Shown: positions 1 to 7,761 of the stretch, piece after piece | How positions within the stretch are numbered: position 1 is the first letter of the stretch | Layout of the letters: each line of letters starts with the position of its first letter | Program-made: the position numbers and the translations under genes | Notes under the pieces: model-generated | The model's database searches: none | What the model was told of the DNA's origin: nothing | The model's input: the letters and a program-made list of their open reading frames with translations, nothing else | Assembly (NCBI GenBank): GCA_903919125.1 | Contig: CAIXGS010000001.1 | Coordinates: forward strand, 1 to 53,038 | Origin: an uncultured Spartobacteria bacterium | GTDB lineage: Bacteria; Verrucomicrobiota; Verrucomicrobiia; Chthoniobacterales; Chthoniobacteraceae | Reading direction: 5' to 3' | DNA length: 53,038 nt

Positions 1-522
1 GCTGTCCACGCGGATCTCCCCCCCGGTTGCGCCTAAAATTCCGCCCTGCGTCGCGGACGAACCCACGTTGATAACAGCGCTACCGCCACCCAGCAAGATT
101 CCGGAACTCGGCCCGTAACTGATACTCATCCCGTTGGGCACAGTAAGCGAGCCGCCAGCAGCCAATTGCAAATTTGACAAAACACTGAGATTCACGTCCT
201 TGTCCTGAAAAGAACTGGTTCCGGAAAAAATGAGGCTGGTCAGAGAAAGCGTCCCACCAGTGACCGTCCCTGTCGCGAGGGTGATGCCGCTAGCAAACGA
301 TCCGCCAGCCGCAACTGTGAGGATCGTTCCGGACTGAGCAAGGTTCGTGACGCTGAGCGAGCCCGAAGTCACCGTGACTGTGGAGCTCGTGGCAGCGGTT
401 GTTTTTGGGAGGAGTCCGATGCATCCAGAGAAGAACAATAGGCCAACAAACAAGCGTTGGCCTGAGCGGATGAGCCTTTTGGAGTTTTGAAGCAATCCTT
501 TCATTCTATTGTAAGTCTGCAT
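1..522 (-). CDS. Secreted Gly/Ser/Thr-rich autotransporter-like protein, partial (3' end outside window)
   Basis: An open frame runs without a stop from an ATG at 522 to the left edge (174 codons). A basic N-terminus (KRLIRSGQR) leads into a hydrophobic stretch (LFVGLLFFSGCIGLL) and then Thr/Ala, as in a Sec signal peptide. The rest is rich in Gly, Ser, Thr and Val with short repeating segments such as LTVAAGGSFASGI and TGTVTGGTLSLTS, typical of beta-helical passenger domains and of the 'autotransporter-associated beta strand repeat' proteins common in Verrucomicrobiota. That family call is inference. An in-frame ATG at 504 is an alternative start and would also keep the signal peptide; neither start has a clear ribosome-binding site. 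The C-terminus (PEP-CTERM or autotransporter barrel) cannot be seen. Confidence 0.7.
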   Translation of the reverse strand, partial: MQTYNRMKGLLQNSKRLIRSGQRLFVGLLFFSGCIGLLPKTTAATSSTVTVTSGSLSVTNLAQSGTILTVAAGGSFASGITLATGTVTGGTLSLTSLIFSGTSSFQDKDVNLSVLSNLQLAAGGSLTVPNGMSISYGPSSGILLGGGSAVINVGSSATQGGILGATGGEIRVDS

Positions 523-909
523 AGTTGATGCACGGGTTTGTTTTCAGATTTGCAGTGCCAGCCAGAATTACAATCTATAGTTTGGTGGGCTGTAGGAAAA
601 TACATATGTGCTCAGGTTTGCCGGAGAGGAGCCACGGCCCGTGATATTCACAATCATCTTGCGCATTGCTGAAACAGATTTCCAGCACAGTGGTCTGACA
701 GTTCAGCGGATGAGCTTTAGGATGTTATCCTCTCACGCGATGATGCGCTTAGGTCGCCGAAGCGCGTAAAACCGAATGCCCTAAAGCAAAGTGAAACCTT
801 CCTAAAAGGTGGCGCTCGTTGTGATCTCTGTGTGAACTAATAATCTCTCCCGAAAAAGATCATCAAGGATCTAAGCGTCCGCGCTTTTGTTTCTCCCTCG
901 TTGAGTCGT
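523..909. other. Intergenic region, divergent promoters expected
   Basis: This stretch lies between the divergently read secreted protein (minus) and the PSD1 cytochrome gene (plus), so both promoters should be here. I see no gene-like frame, tRNA or repeat. The only structure noted is a short hairpin, GCGCTT (745-750) with AAGCGC (760-765), without a T tract on either strand. Confidence 0.5.
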
Positions 910-3900
910 ATGAACCGCCCCTTTCTCCCTGTCCCCTCCTTTCTCCTCGAAACCCTTTTGCTTCTTGGCGCATTGAGCATGCCCGCCATAAGTGCGCCAG
1001 TTGGCACAGCCCAAGTCCCCGATAAAATCGAGTTCAATCGCGACGTGCGGCCCATTCTCTCCGACAACTGCTTCAACTGTCACGGCCCCGACGCAGCCCA
1101 CCGGAAAGCGAAGCTGCGTCTCGATGTGCGCGAGGTTGCCATTGAGAAAAAAGCGTTCGTTCCGGGCGCTGTTGAGCAAAGTGAAATGCTCAAGCGTCTG
1201 GTCTCCACGGATCCAGACGAGCTCATGCCTCCCCCTAAATCTCATAAAAAGCTGACGCCTGAACAGAAGACGATCTTGCGACGTTGGGTGGAGCAGGGAG
1301 GGGAATATCAGCAGCATTGGGCCTATGAAATGCCCAAAAAAGCCCAGATTCCGCCCAGTGAAAATGGTGTCGATGCGCTGGTGCGTGCCAGGCAGAACGC
1401 ACTCCACTTGAAGTCGTCGCCTGAGGCGGATCGCCGGGTGCTGATCCGCCGTCTTTACGCGGACTTGCTTGGGCTCCCGCCCTCTTTTGGAGAGGTGGAA
1501 GCTTTCGTGTCAGACAAAAGCCCGGACGCTTATGCGAAGACTGTAGAGCGTCTTTTCAAGAATCCTCACTACGGGGAACGCATGGCCCAAGGCTGGCTAG
1601 ATGTGGTCCGGTTCGCCGACACCATCGGGTATCACAGTGATAACCCGCGAAACGTTTGGCCGTACCGCGATTGGGTGATCAAGGCGTTTAATGACAATAA
1701 ACGCTTCGATCGTTTCACCCTCGAACAGATCGCGGGCGACCTGCTGCCCGACGCCAATGAACAGACTAAGGTGGCGTCCGCTTTCAACCGTTTGCTTCTC
1801 TCGACTGAAGAGGGCGGTGCGCAGCCCAAGGATTACGAGCTCCGAATGCTCACGGATCGTGTGCGTGCGATCGGAGCCGCATGGTTGGGACAAACCGCGG
1901 GATGTGCCCAATGCCACGATCACAAATTTGATCCGATCACCTCAAAAGATTTCTATTCGCTGGGCGCCTTCTTCGCCGACATTAAAGAGCCCATTATTGG
2001 AAAACGCGAAGATGGCATGGCGCTTCCTTCTCCAGAGCAGGCCTCGAAGATCGCCTCGATGCAGGCCCGGGAGCGTGCCTTGCGTGCTGAGTTAGATGCG
2101 GACTCGCCGGCGCGTAGTGAACAGCAGCGGCGTTGGGAGGAAAGTCTTTCAGGCGGCGCGCTGGATGTCGATTGGACCGCGTTGCAGCCGGTCAAATTGT
2201 ACGGAGACAGGGGTTCTAAATTCACCCAAGACGCAAACGGTGTGGTGTCGGTAAGCGTCGACGGCAAAGCTGCGTCCGACACCTATTTTGTGACAGTGAC
2301 GACTCCGCCGGGTTTGACTAGCGGTTTCAAATTGGAGGCGATTTCTTCAGATGCCCTTCCTGGAAAGGGACCGGGCCTCTCCTCAAATGGGAACTTTGTG
2401 TTGAACCAATTGACGGTGAAGGAGGGGGACAAGGTGCTGAAAGTTTCCGAGGTCTCGGCCACTTATGAGCAGAAGGGATACCCCGCGAAGCTGGCTATTG
2501 ATCCGAAGTCGTCCAACGACCCAAAGAAAGGTTGGGCAAATCTGGGCAATGAACTCCGGGATGCAGCCTTGTATATTGAGTTGGAAAAGCCCGTGTCGGG
2601 TGAGCGGACTTTGACGGTGACGCTGCGCCAAATCGCAGGGGATCATCAGACCCTTGGGAAATTCCGACTTTTAGCAACGGCGGCCCCCAAGCCGATCCGC
2701 GCTCCTAGCGTTCAATTTCCAAAAGAACTTCTCCAGACGGTTTCCGTCCCAGTGGATAAACGTTCGGCCGCGCAGAAGGAAAAAATTTCAAAGCACTTCA
2801 GGGCCGTTGCTCCGGAGTTTGGGATTCTACGGGACACACTTGCAGATGCGATTGCGGAGAGAACTGAGTTTGAGAAGGCGCTTACGCACTGCCTCGTCTC
2901 GGTCAGTACGGAGGCCAAGCGCGTGGTGAGAATTCTTCCGAGGGGCAATTTTCTGGACGAAACTGGGCCGGTGGTAAAAGCGGCGTTCCCTCATTATTTG
3001 CCTCAGCCGAAGATCGAGGGCCGCGAACCCAATCGGCTTGATTTGGCTCAATGGCTTGTTTCACGGGATAACCCGCTTACGGCAAGGGCGGTGATGAACC
3101 GGCTTTGGAAACAATTTTTTGGGATTGGATTGAGCAAGGTGCTCGACGATCTGGGTGCCCAAGGAGAGCCCCCAGTCAACGCAGCACTGTTGGACTGGCT
3201 GGCCTGCGAGTTTATGGACAGTGGCTGGGATACGACTCACATGGTGCGTACGATTGTCAACAGTGCGACTTACAAGCAGGCCTCGACGGCTGCTCCCGAG
3301 TTGCTCGCGTTGGATCCGTACAATCGGGAGTTAGCCCGCCAAAGTGCGTTTCGATTGGACGCCGAGCTGGTGCGCGACAACGCTTTGTCCATTGCCGGGC
3401 TCTTGGTTCCCACAATCGGTGGCCCAAGTGCGAAGCCCTATCAGCCTGCGCGCTACTGGGAAAACCTGAACTTTCCGGCGCGGGAGTATGAGAACGACAA
3501 GAATGAGAATCAGTATCGCAGGGGGTTGTACACTTGGTGGCAGCGGAGTTTTTTACATCCGTCTCTAGTTGCGTTTGACGCCCCCAGTCGTGAAGAAAGT
3601 TGTGCGGAACGAAATCGCTCAAACATTCCGCAGCAGGCATTGGTTTTGTTGAATGATCCCACCTATGTGGAGGCTGCTCGCGCCTTTGCGGTACGGATTA
3701 TCACAGAGTCCAAGGGCGATTCCGCGCAAAGGCTCACTTGGGCGTTTGAGAACGCTTTGCAGCGCAAACCGCGTTCGGAAGAGGTGGCGACGTTGCTTGC
3801 ACTAATTCAAAAGCATGCGTCCATTTATCAAGATAATCCGTCTGCAGCCGAAGCGTTATTGGACACCGGAATGGCACCTCTGCCCGCTGGGTTGGATAAG

Positions 3901-3972
3901 CGGGACATTGCAGTATGGACCCATGTGGCCCGTGTCCTCCTCAACTTGCACGAAACAATCACCCGCGCCTAA
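910..3972 (+). CDS. PSD1 and DUF1549/DUF1553 domain c-type cytochrome-like protein
   Basis: The product is a 1020-residue exported protein with the planctomycete/verrucomicrobial 'PSD1' layout. Residues 1-30 form a signal peptide (LLETLLLLGALSMPAISA). A first heme-type motif, CFNCH, lies at residues 54-58 in the context PILSDNCFNCHGPD. A DUF1549 region (about 150-370) includes a second CxxCH, CAQCH (332-336), followed by DHKFDP. DUF1553 fills the C-terminal third, beginning near LDLAQWLVSRDNPLTARAV. The family is PVC-characteristic and is thought to bind heme in the periplasm; its biochemical role is unknown. The ATG at 910 is preferred over a TTG at 901, which lies three codons upstream. The DUF1501 gene follows after 4 nt, so the two are probably co-transcribed, as is usual for this pair. 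Confidence 0.93.
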   Translation: MNRPFLPVPSFLLETLLLLGALSMPAISAPVGTAQVPDKIEFNRDVRPILSDNCFNCHGPDAAHRKAKLRLDVREVAIEKKAFVPGAVEQSEMLKRLVSTDPDELMPPPKSHKKLTPEQKTILRRWVEQGGEYQQHWAYEMPKKAQIPPSENGVDALVRARQNALHLKSSPEADRRVLIRRLYADLLGLPPSFGEVEAFVSDKSPDAYAKTVERLFKNPHYGERMAQGWLDVVRFADTIGYHSDNPRNVWPYRDWVIKAFNDNKRFDRFTLEQIAGDLLPDANEQTKVASAFNRLLLSTEEGGAQPKDYELRMLTDRVRAIGAAWLGQTAGCAQCHDHKFDPITSKDFYSLGAFFADIKEPIIGKREDGMALPSPEQASKIASMQARERALRAELDADSPARSEQQRRWEESLSGGALDVDWTALQPVKLYGDRGSKFTQDANGVVSVSVDGKAASDTYFVTVTTPPGLTSGFKLEAISSDALPGKGPGLSSNGNFVLNQLTVKEGDKVLKVSEVSATYEQKGYPAKLAIDPKSSNDPKKGWANLGNELRDAALYIELEKPVSGERTLTVTLRQIAGDHQTLGKFRLLATAAPKPIRAPSVQFPKELLQTVSVPVDKRSAAQKEKISKHFRAVAPEFGILRDTLADAIAERTEFEKALTHCLVSVSTEAKRVVRILPRGNFLDETGPVVKAAFPHYLPQPKIEGREPNRLDLAQWLVSRDNPLTARAVMNRLWKQFFGIGLSKVLDDLGAQGEPPVNAALLDWLACEFMDSGWDTTHMVRTIVNSATYKQASTAAPELLALDPYNRELARQSAFRLDAELVRDNALSIAGLLVPTIGGPSAKPYQPARYWENLNFPAREYENDKNENQYRRGLYTWWQRSFLHPSLVAFDAPSREESCAERNRSNIPQQALVLLNDPTYVEAARAFAVRIITESKGDSAQRLTWAFENALQRKPRSEEVATLLALIQKHASIYQDNPSAAEALLDTGMAPLPAGLDKRDIAVWTHVARVLLNLHETITRA

Positions 3973-3976
3973 TTCC

Positions 3977-5395
3977 ATGAACACTTCCTGTTTCTCTCCT
4001 CAAAGTCGCCGCGCTTTCCTCGGCAGCACCACTCGTGGACTGGGTGCCGTGGCGTTGGCGTCTTTGGCGACTCCCTCCCTCGGGCACGCAGCTGCGATGC
4101 CGGGCGTTCTAGGAAAACTGCCGCTCCCCCAGAAGGCCAAGCGGGTCATTTGGCTCTCGATGGCTGGAGGGCCATCGCACTTGGAGACTTTCGATCCGAA
4201 ACCGAAACTTGCTGAAATGCACGGGCAGGCGATGCCGGAAAGTTTCACAAAGGGACAGCAACTGGCACAACTACAGGGGCAGAAATTGATCTGCTTTGGT
4301 CCTCAACACGAGTTTCAAAAATTTGGGAAAAATCAGACTGAGATTTGCGGTTTGTTTCCCCAGATTGGATCTGTTTTAGACGACATTTGTCTGGTGCGTT
4401 CGATGACGACCGACGCGATTAATCATGATCCCGCGCATATGTTTATGAACACGGGCTCTCAAATTGCGGGGCGTCCCAGCATGGGGTCTTGGGTGACGTA
4501 CGGTCTGGGAAGTGAAGCGGCGAATCTGCCGGGTTTTGTGGTGCTGACCTCGCTGGGGAAGGGCGGGCAAAACCAGCCCATCGCCGCGCGGCAATGGAGC
4601 AGCGGCTTTTTGCCGAGCCGTTATCAGGGCGTGCAGTTACGCTCCAAAGGGGATCCTGTGCTTTATTTGGGGAGCCCCGCTGGTGTGAGTATGGAACAGC
4701 AGGGGAGCGACGTGGATGCGATCAATGCGCTTAATCGGAATCATGCCTCTCTTGTGAATGATCCGGAGATTGCCACCCGCATCGCCCAATATGAGATGGC
4801 CTTTCAAATGCAGGCGAGCGTGCCTGATCTCATGGATGTGAGCGCGGAAGGGGCGAAGACTCTTGAACTTTACGGGTGTGTGCCGGGTGATGGCTCCTTC
4901 GCAGCAAATTGTCTGCTCGCAAGGCGTCTGGCAGAGCGTGGGGTGCGCTTCATTCAGCTTTACCATAGAGATTGGGATCATCACGGCGGAATCAAGGACG
5001 GGGTGGCCATCAAGGCGCAGGAAGTCGACCGGGCTTGCATGGCGCTGGTGAGCGATCTCAAACAGCGTGGGATGCTCGAAAGCACGTTGATTGTGTGGGC
5101 TGGAGAATTTGGGCGAACTCCGATGTCTCAGGGCGGCAGTGGGCGGGATCATCACAACAAGGCGATGTCCATCTGGCTTTCAGGCGCAGGGGTACGCGGT
5201 GGACAAGTTTATGGGGCAACCGATGAGCTAGGCTACGCTGCTACTGAAAACGTGGCCACAGTGCACGATCTGCACGCTACGATGCTGCATCAACTCGGGA
5301 TCCAACACGACGCATTTACAGTAAAATTCCAGGGTTTGGACGCGAAGCTTTCCGGCGTGGAAGGGGGTAAAGTGCTCAAGGACCTCCTTGTTTAA
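3977..5395 (+). CDS. DUF1501 domain-containing exported protein
   Basis: The 472-residue product begins with a twin-arginine-like leader (SRRAFLGSTTRGLG) and a hydrophobic Ala-rich stretch, so export by Tat is likely. The body matches the DUF1501 family, which has an alkaline-phosphatase/sulfatase-like fold: WLSMAGGPSHLETFDPKP near the N-terminus, RDWDHHGGIKDG in the middle and WAGEFGRTPM followed by GRDHHNKAMS later supply the His/Asp residues expected at a metal site. The open frame extends upstream to 3815, but that part lies inside the preceding gene. The ATG at 3977, 4 nt after the previous stop, restores the normal leader. DUF1501 and PSD1 proteins are habitual neighbours in PVC genomes. 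The substrate is unknown. Confidence 0.92.
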   Translation: MNTSCFSPQSRRAFLGSTTRGLGAVALASLATPSLGHAAAMPGVLGKLPLPQKAKRVIWLSMAGGPSHLETFDPKPKLAEMHGQAMPESFTKGQQLAQLQGQKLICFGPQHEFQKFGKNQTEICGLFPQIGSVLDDICLVRSMTTDAINHDPAHMFMNTGSQIAGRPSMGSWVTYGLGSEAANLPGFVVLTSLGKGGQNQPIAARQWSSGFLPSRYQGVQLRSKGDPVLYLGSPAGVSMEQQGSDVDAINALNRNHASLVNDPEIATRIAQYEMAFQMQASVPDLMDVSAEGAKTLELYGCVPGDGSFAANCLLARRLAERGVRFIQLYHRDWDHHGGIKDGVAIKAQEVDRACMALVSDLKQRGMLESTLIVWAGEFGRTPMSQGGSGRDHHNKAMSIWLSGAGVRGGQVYGATDELGYAATENVATVHDLHATMLHQLGIQHDAFTVKFQGLDAKLSGVEGGKVLKDLLV

Positions 5396-5440
5396 GTGGT
5401 ATTTCCCCCACTGCTGCCCCGTTGGGATTCAATCGGTGGG

Positions 5441-5459
5441 CGCAGCCAAGGAAGCTGCG
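5441..5459. terminator. GC-rich hairpin between converging genes (possible bidirectional terminator)
   Basis: CGCAGC (5441-5446) pairs with GCTGCG (5454-5459) across a 7-nt loop, in the 71-nt gap between the DUF1501 gene and the converging ExbD-like gene. There is no adjacent T tract, so intrinsic termination is only a possibility. Confidence 0.3.
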
Positions 5460-5466
5460 TCTTACC

Positions 5467-6660
5467 TTAATCCACTGCGGCCTTGGGCGCAGCAATGACC
5501 ACCGGCGGTGGGCCGGGCGGTTTGGGAGGAGGACCGCCAGGTGCAGGTGGTGGCGGCGTGTATTCCACCAGATAATCCGTGGGTATGTTGTGCGTGTAGG
5601 TTGGCTTGTCTGAAATATCCCAGCCCACAGGAATTTGCTCCCGGTCCACTATGTCGCGGGCCGCTAAATAGGTGGCTATGGAATCCCTTCCGACATGAAA
5701 CCATACGACGGACTTTGGGTCCTGCTTAATTGCACGTAATTGAGAGCGGAATGCCGAGCTTTGAGCTACAGCCTCTCCGATGGTTTCTCCAGCATCGGGC
5801 TTGGAGGTAAGCCGCATTTGGATGTTGGGCGAGTTTGGGGCCTGTACGACTTCCACCAGCATATCACTATTTACGTCACGAGGTCTGGATTTACGCAGGT
5901 TGAAGAATTTGTTGAAGTAGGCGGCCATTTTCGGCCCGTCGAAGTAAACTTTACGCACTGGGACGCTCAGCCCGCTGGGGCCTTTTTTCGTCAACGGTTT
6001 GCCATCTGGGCCTTTCATGGATTCCTTTCTGATGAAAAAAGAAGGATCCTCCTTTTTGAGTTGTTCCTCAACAATGTCGAAGATTTCTTCGTTTCTCACG
6101 AACATGAGCCTGTTTTGAGTGACAATGACCCGTTGCAATTGTGCACCGTCAGGCATTGCTTTGGAGCTGGGTAGACGGACTACGATTCCCGGCGGAGGTT
6201 GGTATCGGGGGGTGGTATCAAGTTTCTTTTTGAGGTTGTCGACCTCTGTCAGGAGTTGGTCGATGGTGAGCTTGCGCTGCGCTCGCTCCTTGCGTATGTC
6301 CTCCAACTGCTTGAGCAACTGGGCGAGATCTACCATCACTACAGGACTTTTCTCCTGCTGAGCCTCCAGTTGCTTCAGGGCCTCTAGGATTTTTTTTAGT
6401 TCAGCCTCCAACTTGGCGATCTCAGCAGCAACTTCAGCTGGATCCCGCTTGGTATCGAATTCCGCCATGGCGGCTTTCAGTTTATCGTGCTCCTCGATTG
6501 AAACGACTGGCAGGTCGGAGAGCACCTTTTCCACGGACTTCGCCAACCCGATGCCAATCATCACCAAAACGATGATGAGCACGCCCACGACGTTGGTCAT
6601 CGTGTCCATGAGGGCGACAAACGGGAGTTCTTCTTCGTGTGGTTTAGCTCGGCGTGCCAT
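5467..6660 (-). CDS. ExbD/MotB-like inner-membrane protein with coiled coil (subunit B2)
   Basis: The 397-residue protein has one transmembrane helix near its N-terminus (about residues 14-40). The helix contains an acidic residue (FVALMDTMTNVV, Asp18) at the place where ExbD, TolR and MotB carry their proton-binding Asp. A Glu/Lys-rich coiled coil follows (about 50-150), then a mixed alpha/beta region that is probably periplasmic, and a Pro-rich tail (YTPPPPAPGGPPPKPPG). It lacks an OmpA-like peptidoglycan-binding domain. It is the last gene of a three-gene minus-strand operon and starts 16 nt after the preceding ExbD-like gene. The family assignment comes from topology and the Asp. The cargo of this motor-like complex is unknown. 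Confidence 0.85.
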   Translation of the reverse strand: MARRAKPHEEELPFVALMDTMTNVVGVLIIVLVMIGIGLAKSVEKVLSDLPVVSIEEHDKLKAAMAEFDTKRDPAEVAAEIAKLEAELKKILEALKQLEAQQEKSPVVMVDLAQLLKQLEDIRKERAQRKLTIDQLLTEVDNLKKKLDTTPRYQPPPGIVVRLPSSKAMPDGAQLQRVIVTQNRLMFVRNEEIFDIVEEQLKKEDPSFFIRKESMKGPDGKPLTKKGPSGLSVPVRKVYFDGPKMAAYFNKFFNLRKSRPRDVNSDMLVEVVQAPNSPNIQMRLTSKPDAGETIGEAVAQSSAFRSQLRAIKQDPKSVVWFHVGRDSIATYLAARDIVDREQIPVGWDISDKPTYTHNIPTDYLVEYTPPPPAPGGPPPKPPGPPPVVIAAPKAAVD

Positions 6661-6676
6661 GGGGAATCAGGAGGCT

Positions 6677-7714
6677 TTAAGGTTTTGGAGGCGCGGCGGG
6701 AGGTGGCTGTGGGGCGGCGGGCTGATTCGGAGGTGCCATTGGGGTGCCTGGCGCGGGTGCCGGCATTCCCGCAGGAGGCGGAGTTCCAGGGGGCATCGCT
6801 GGTGTGGGTGTCGGGGTCGGTGCCGGGGCGGGCGCCGTCGGGGGCTTTGGCGGCGGAGGAGGGGCAGGCAAATTCCCTAACAATTTTCCAAATAGGCGCA
6901 TATCCAAGTCGCCCCGGCCCGGCACAGGCAGCTTGCCAATCTGCTCCACCTTGTAGCCGTACGTGGACTGGGCCCAACCCGCGCCTAAGTTGTAGGCCCG
7001 CATGCCATCGTCGCGCAGCAAGAAGATAATCTTACTCTGGGGAACCTTTTTCACCTCTTTGAGAAACGAGTTAAAGGCCGCGTCTGCAACAATGACCTCT
7101 GGAACTGCGCTCACCACAGACCTATCCTTCTCGTTCCAAAAAAACGTTAGCTTGTCCCCAGAGGCGTCCACGAAGAATACCGCCGTTCCGGGTGCCAATC
7201 CAGAGCCGCCGGGATTGACCACCACGGGGGCATCCTTTTTCTCAGGGGGTTGAATTTTCGCGATTTCAGCCAACAACTCCTGAACTTTTTTTCTTAAATC
7301 CGGCTCCTGTGCAGTCAAGCCTCGGATCTCGACCATCAAATCCTCCAACTCCTTCTGCAGTTTGCTGGCTGAGTCTCTGTTCTTTTCCTTGTTCGCCTCG
7401 GAGTTAGTCAGGAGATCCTTGAGCTTGTCCGCATCCTGCTGCTTCGCGCTACGCTCTTGCTGGAGTTCTTTGAGCTTTTGCAGTTTTTCTGCCAGTCCAG
7501 CATATTTAGCCTCAATCGCTTTTTGGGCCTTGAGCAATCGTAGATGCTCTTCCGCGCGCTGGACATCCTCCCGAGTGCGTCCATTAATGCGCTGGGTTTG
7601 GGCAATGACCAGTACCACGATGATGAGGACCAGTACCCCGATTAAGGAACAAAGGATGTCGAGGAACGGGATCATCAGGATCTCGTCGCTGCGATGCCTT
7701 GGTCTTTTATTCAT
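6677..7714 (-). CDS. ExbD/MotB-like inner-membrane protein with coiled coil (subunit B1)
   Basis: The 345-residue protein shares the plan of its downstream neighbour but is clearly diverged. It has a short basic N-terminus, a single transmembrane helix with an Asp near its start (IPFLDILCSLIGVLVLIIVV, Asp19), a long charged coiled coil (about 50-150, many Lys, Glu and Gln), a small folded region (about 165-270), and a Pro/Ala-rich tail (about 285-345) with PAPAPTPTPTPA-like runs. Asp19 matches the ion-coupling residue of the ExbD/TolR/MotB families. The gene begins 47 nt after the MotA/ExbB-like gene. Two non-identical B subunits suggest a heteromeric stator-like complex; that is inference. 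Confidence 0.85.
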   Translation of the reverse strand: MNKRPRHRSDEILMIPFLDILCSLIGVLVLIIVVLVIAQTQRINGRTREDVQRAEEHLRLLKAQKAIEAKYAGLAEKLQKLKELQQERSAKQQDADKLKDLLTNSEANKEKNRDSASKLQKELEDLMVEIRGLTAQEPDLRKKVQELLAEIAKIQPPEKKDAPVVVNPGGSGLAPGTAVFFVDASGDKLTFFWNEKDRSVVSAVPEVIVADAAFNSFLKEVKKVPQSKIIFLLRDDGMRAYNLGAGWAQSTYGYKVEQIGKLPVPGRGDLDMRLFGKLLGNLPAPPPPPKPPTAPAPAPTPTPTPAMPPGTPPPAGMPAPAPGTPMAPPNQPAAPQPPPAAPPKP

Positions 7715-7761
7715 GAAAAGTTCAACCTATCGGAAATCGAAAAACAGGATGCCGAATCGGA

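Noticed and set aside
871-1407. 178-codon minus-strand frame
   Set aside because: It is antisense to the clear PSD1 cytochrome gene and carries no recognisable domain.
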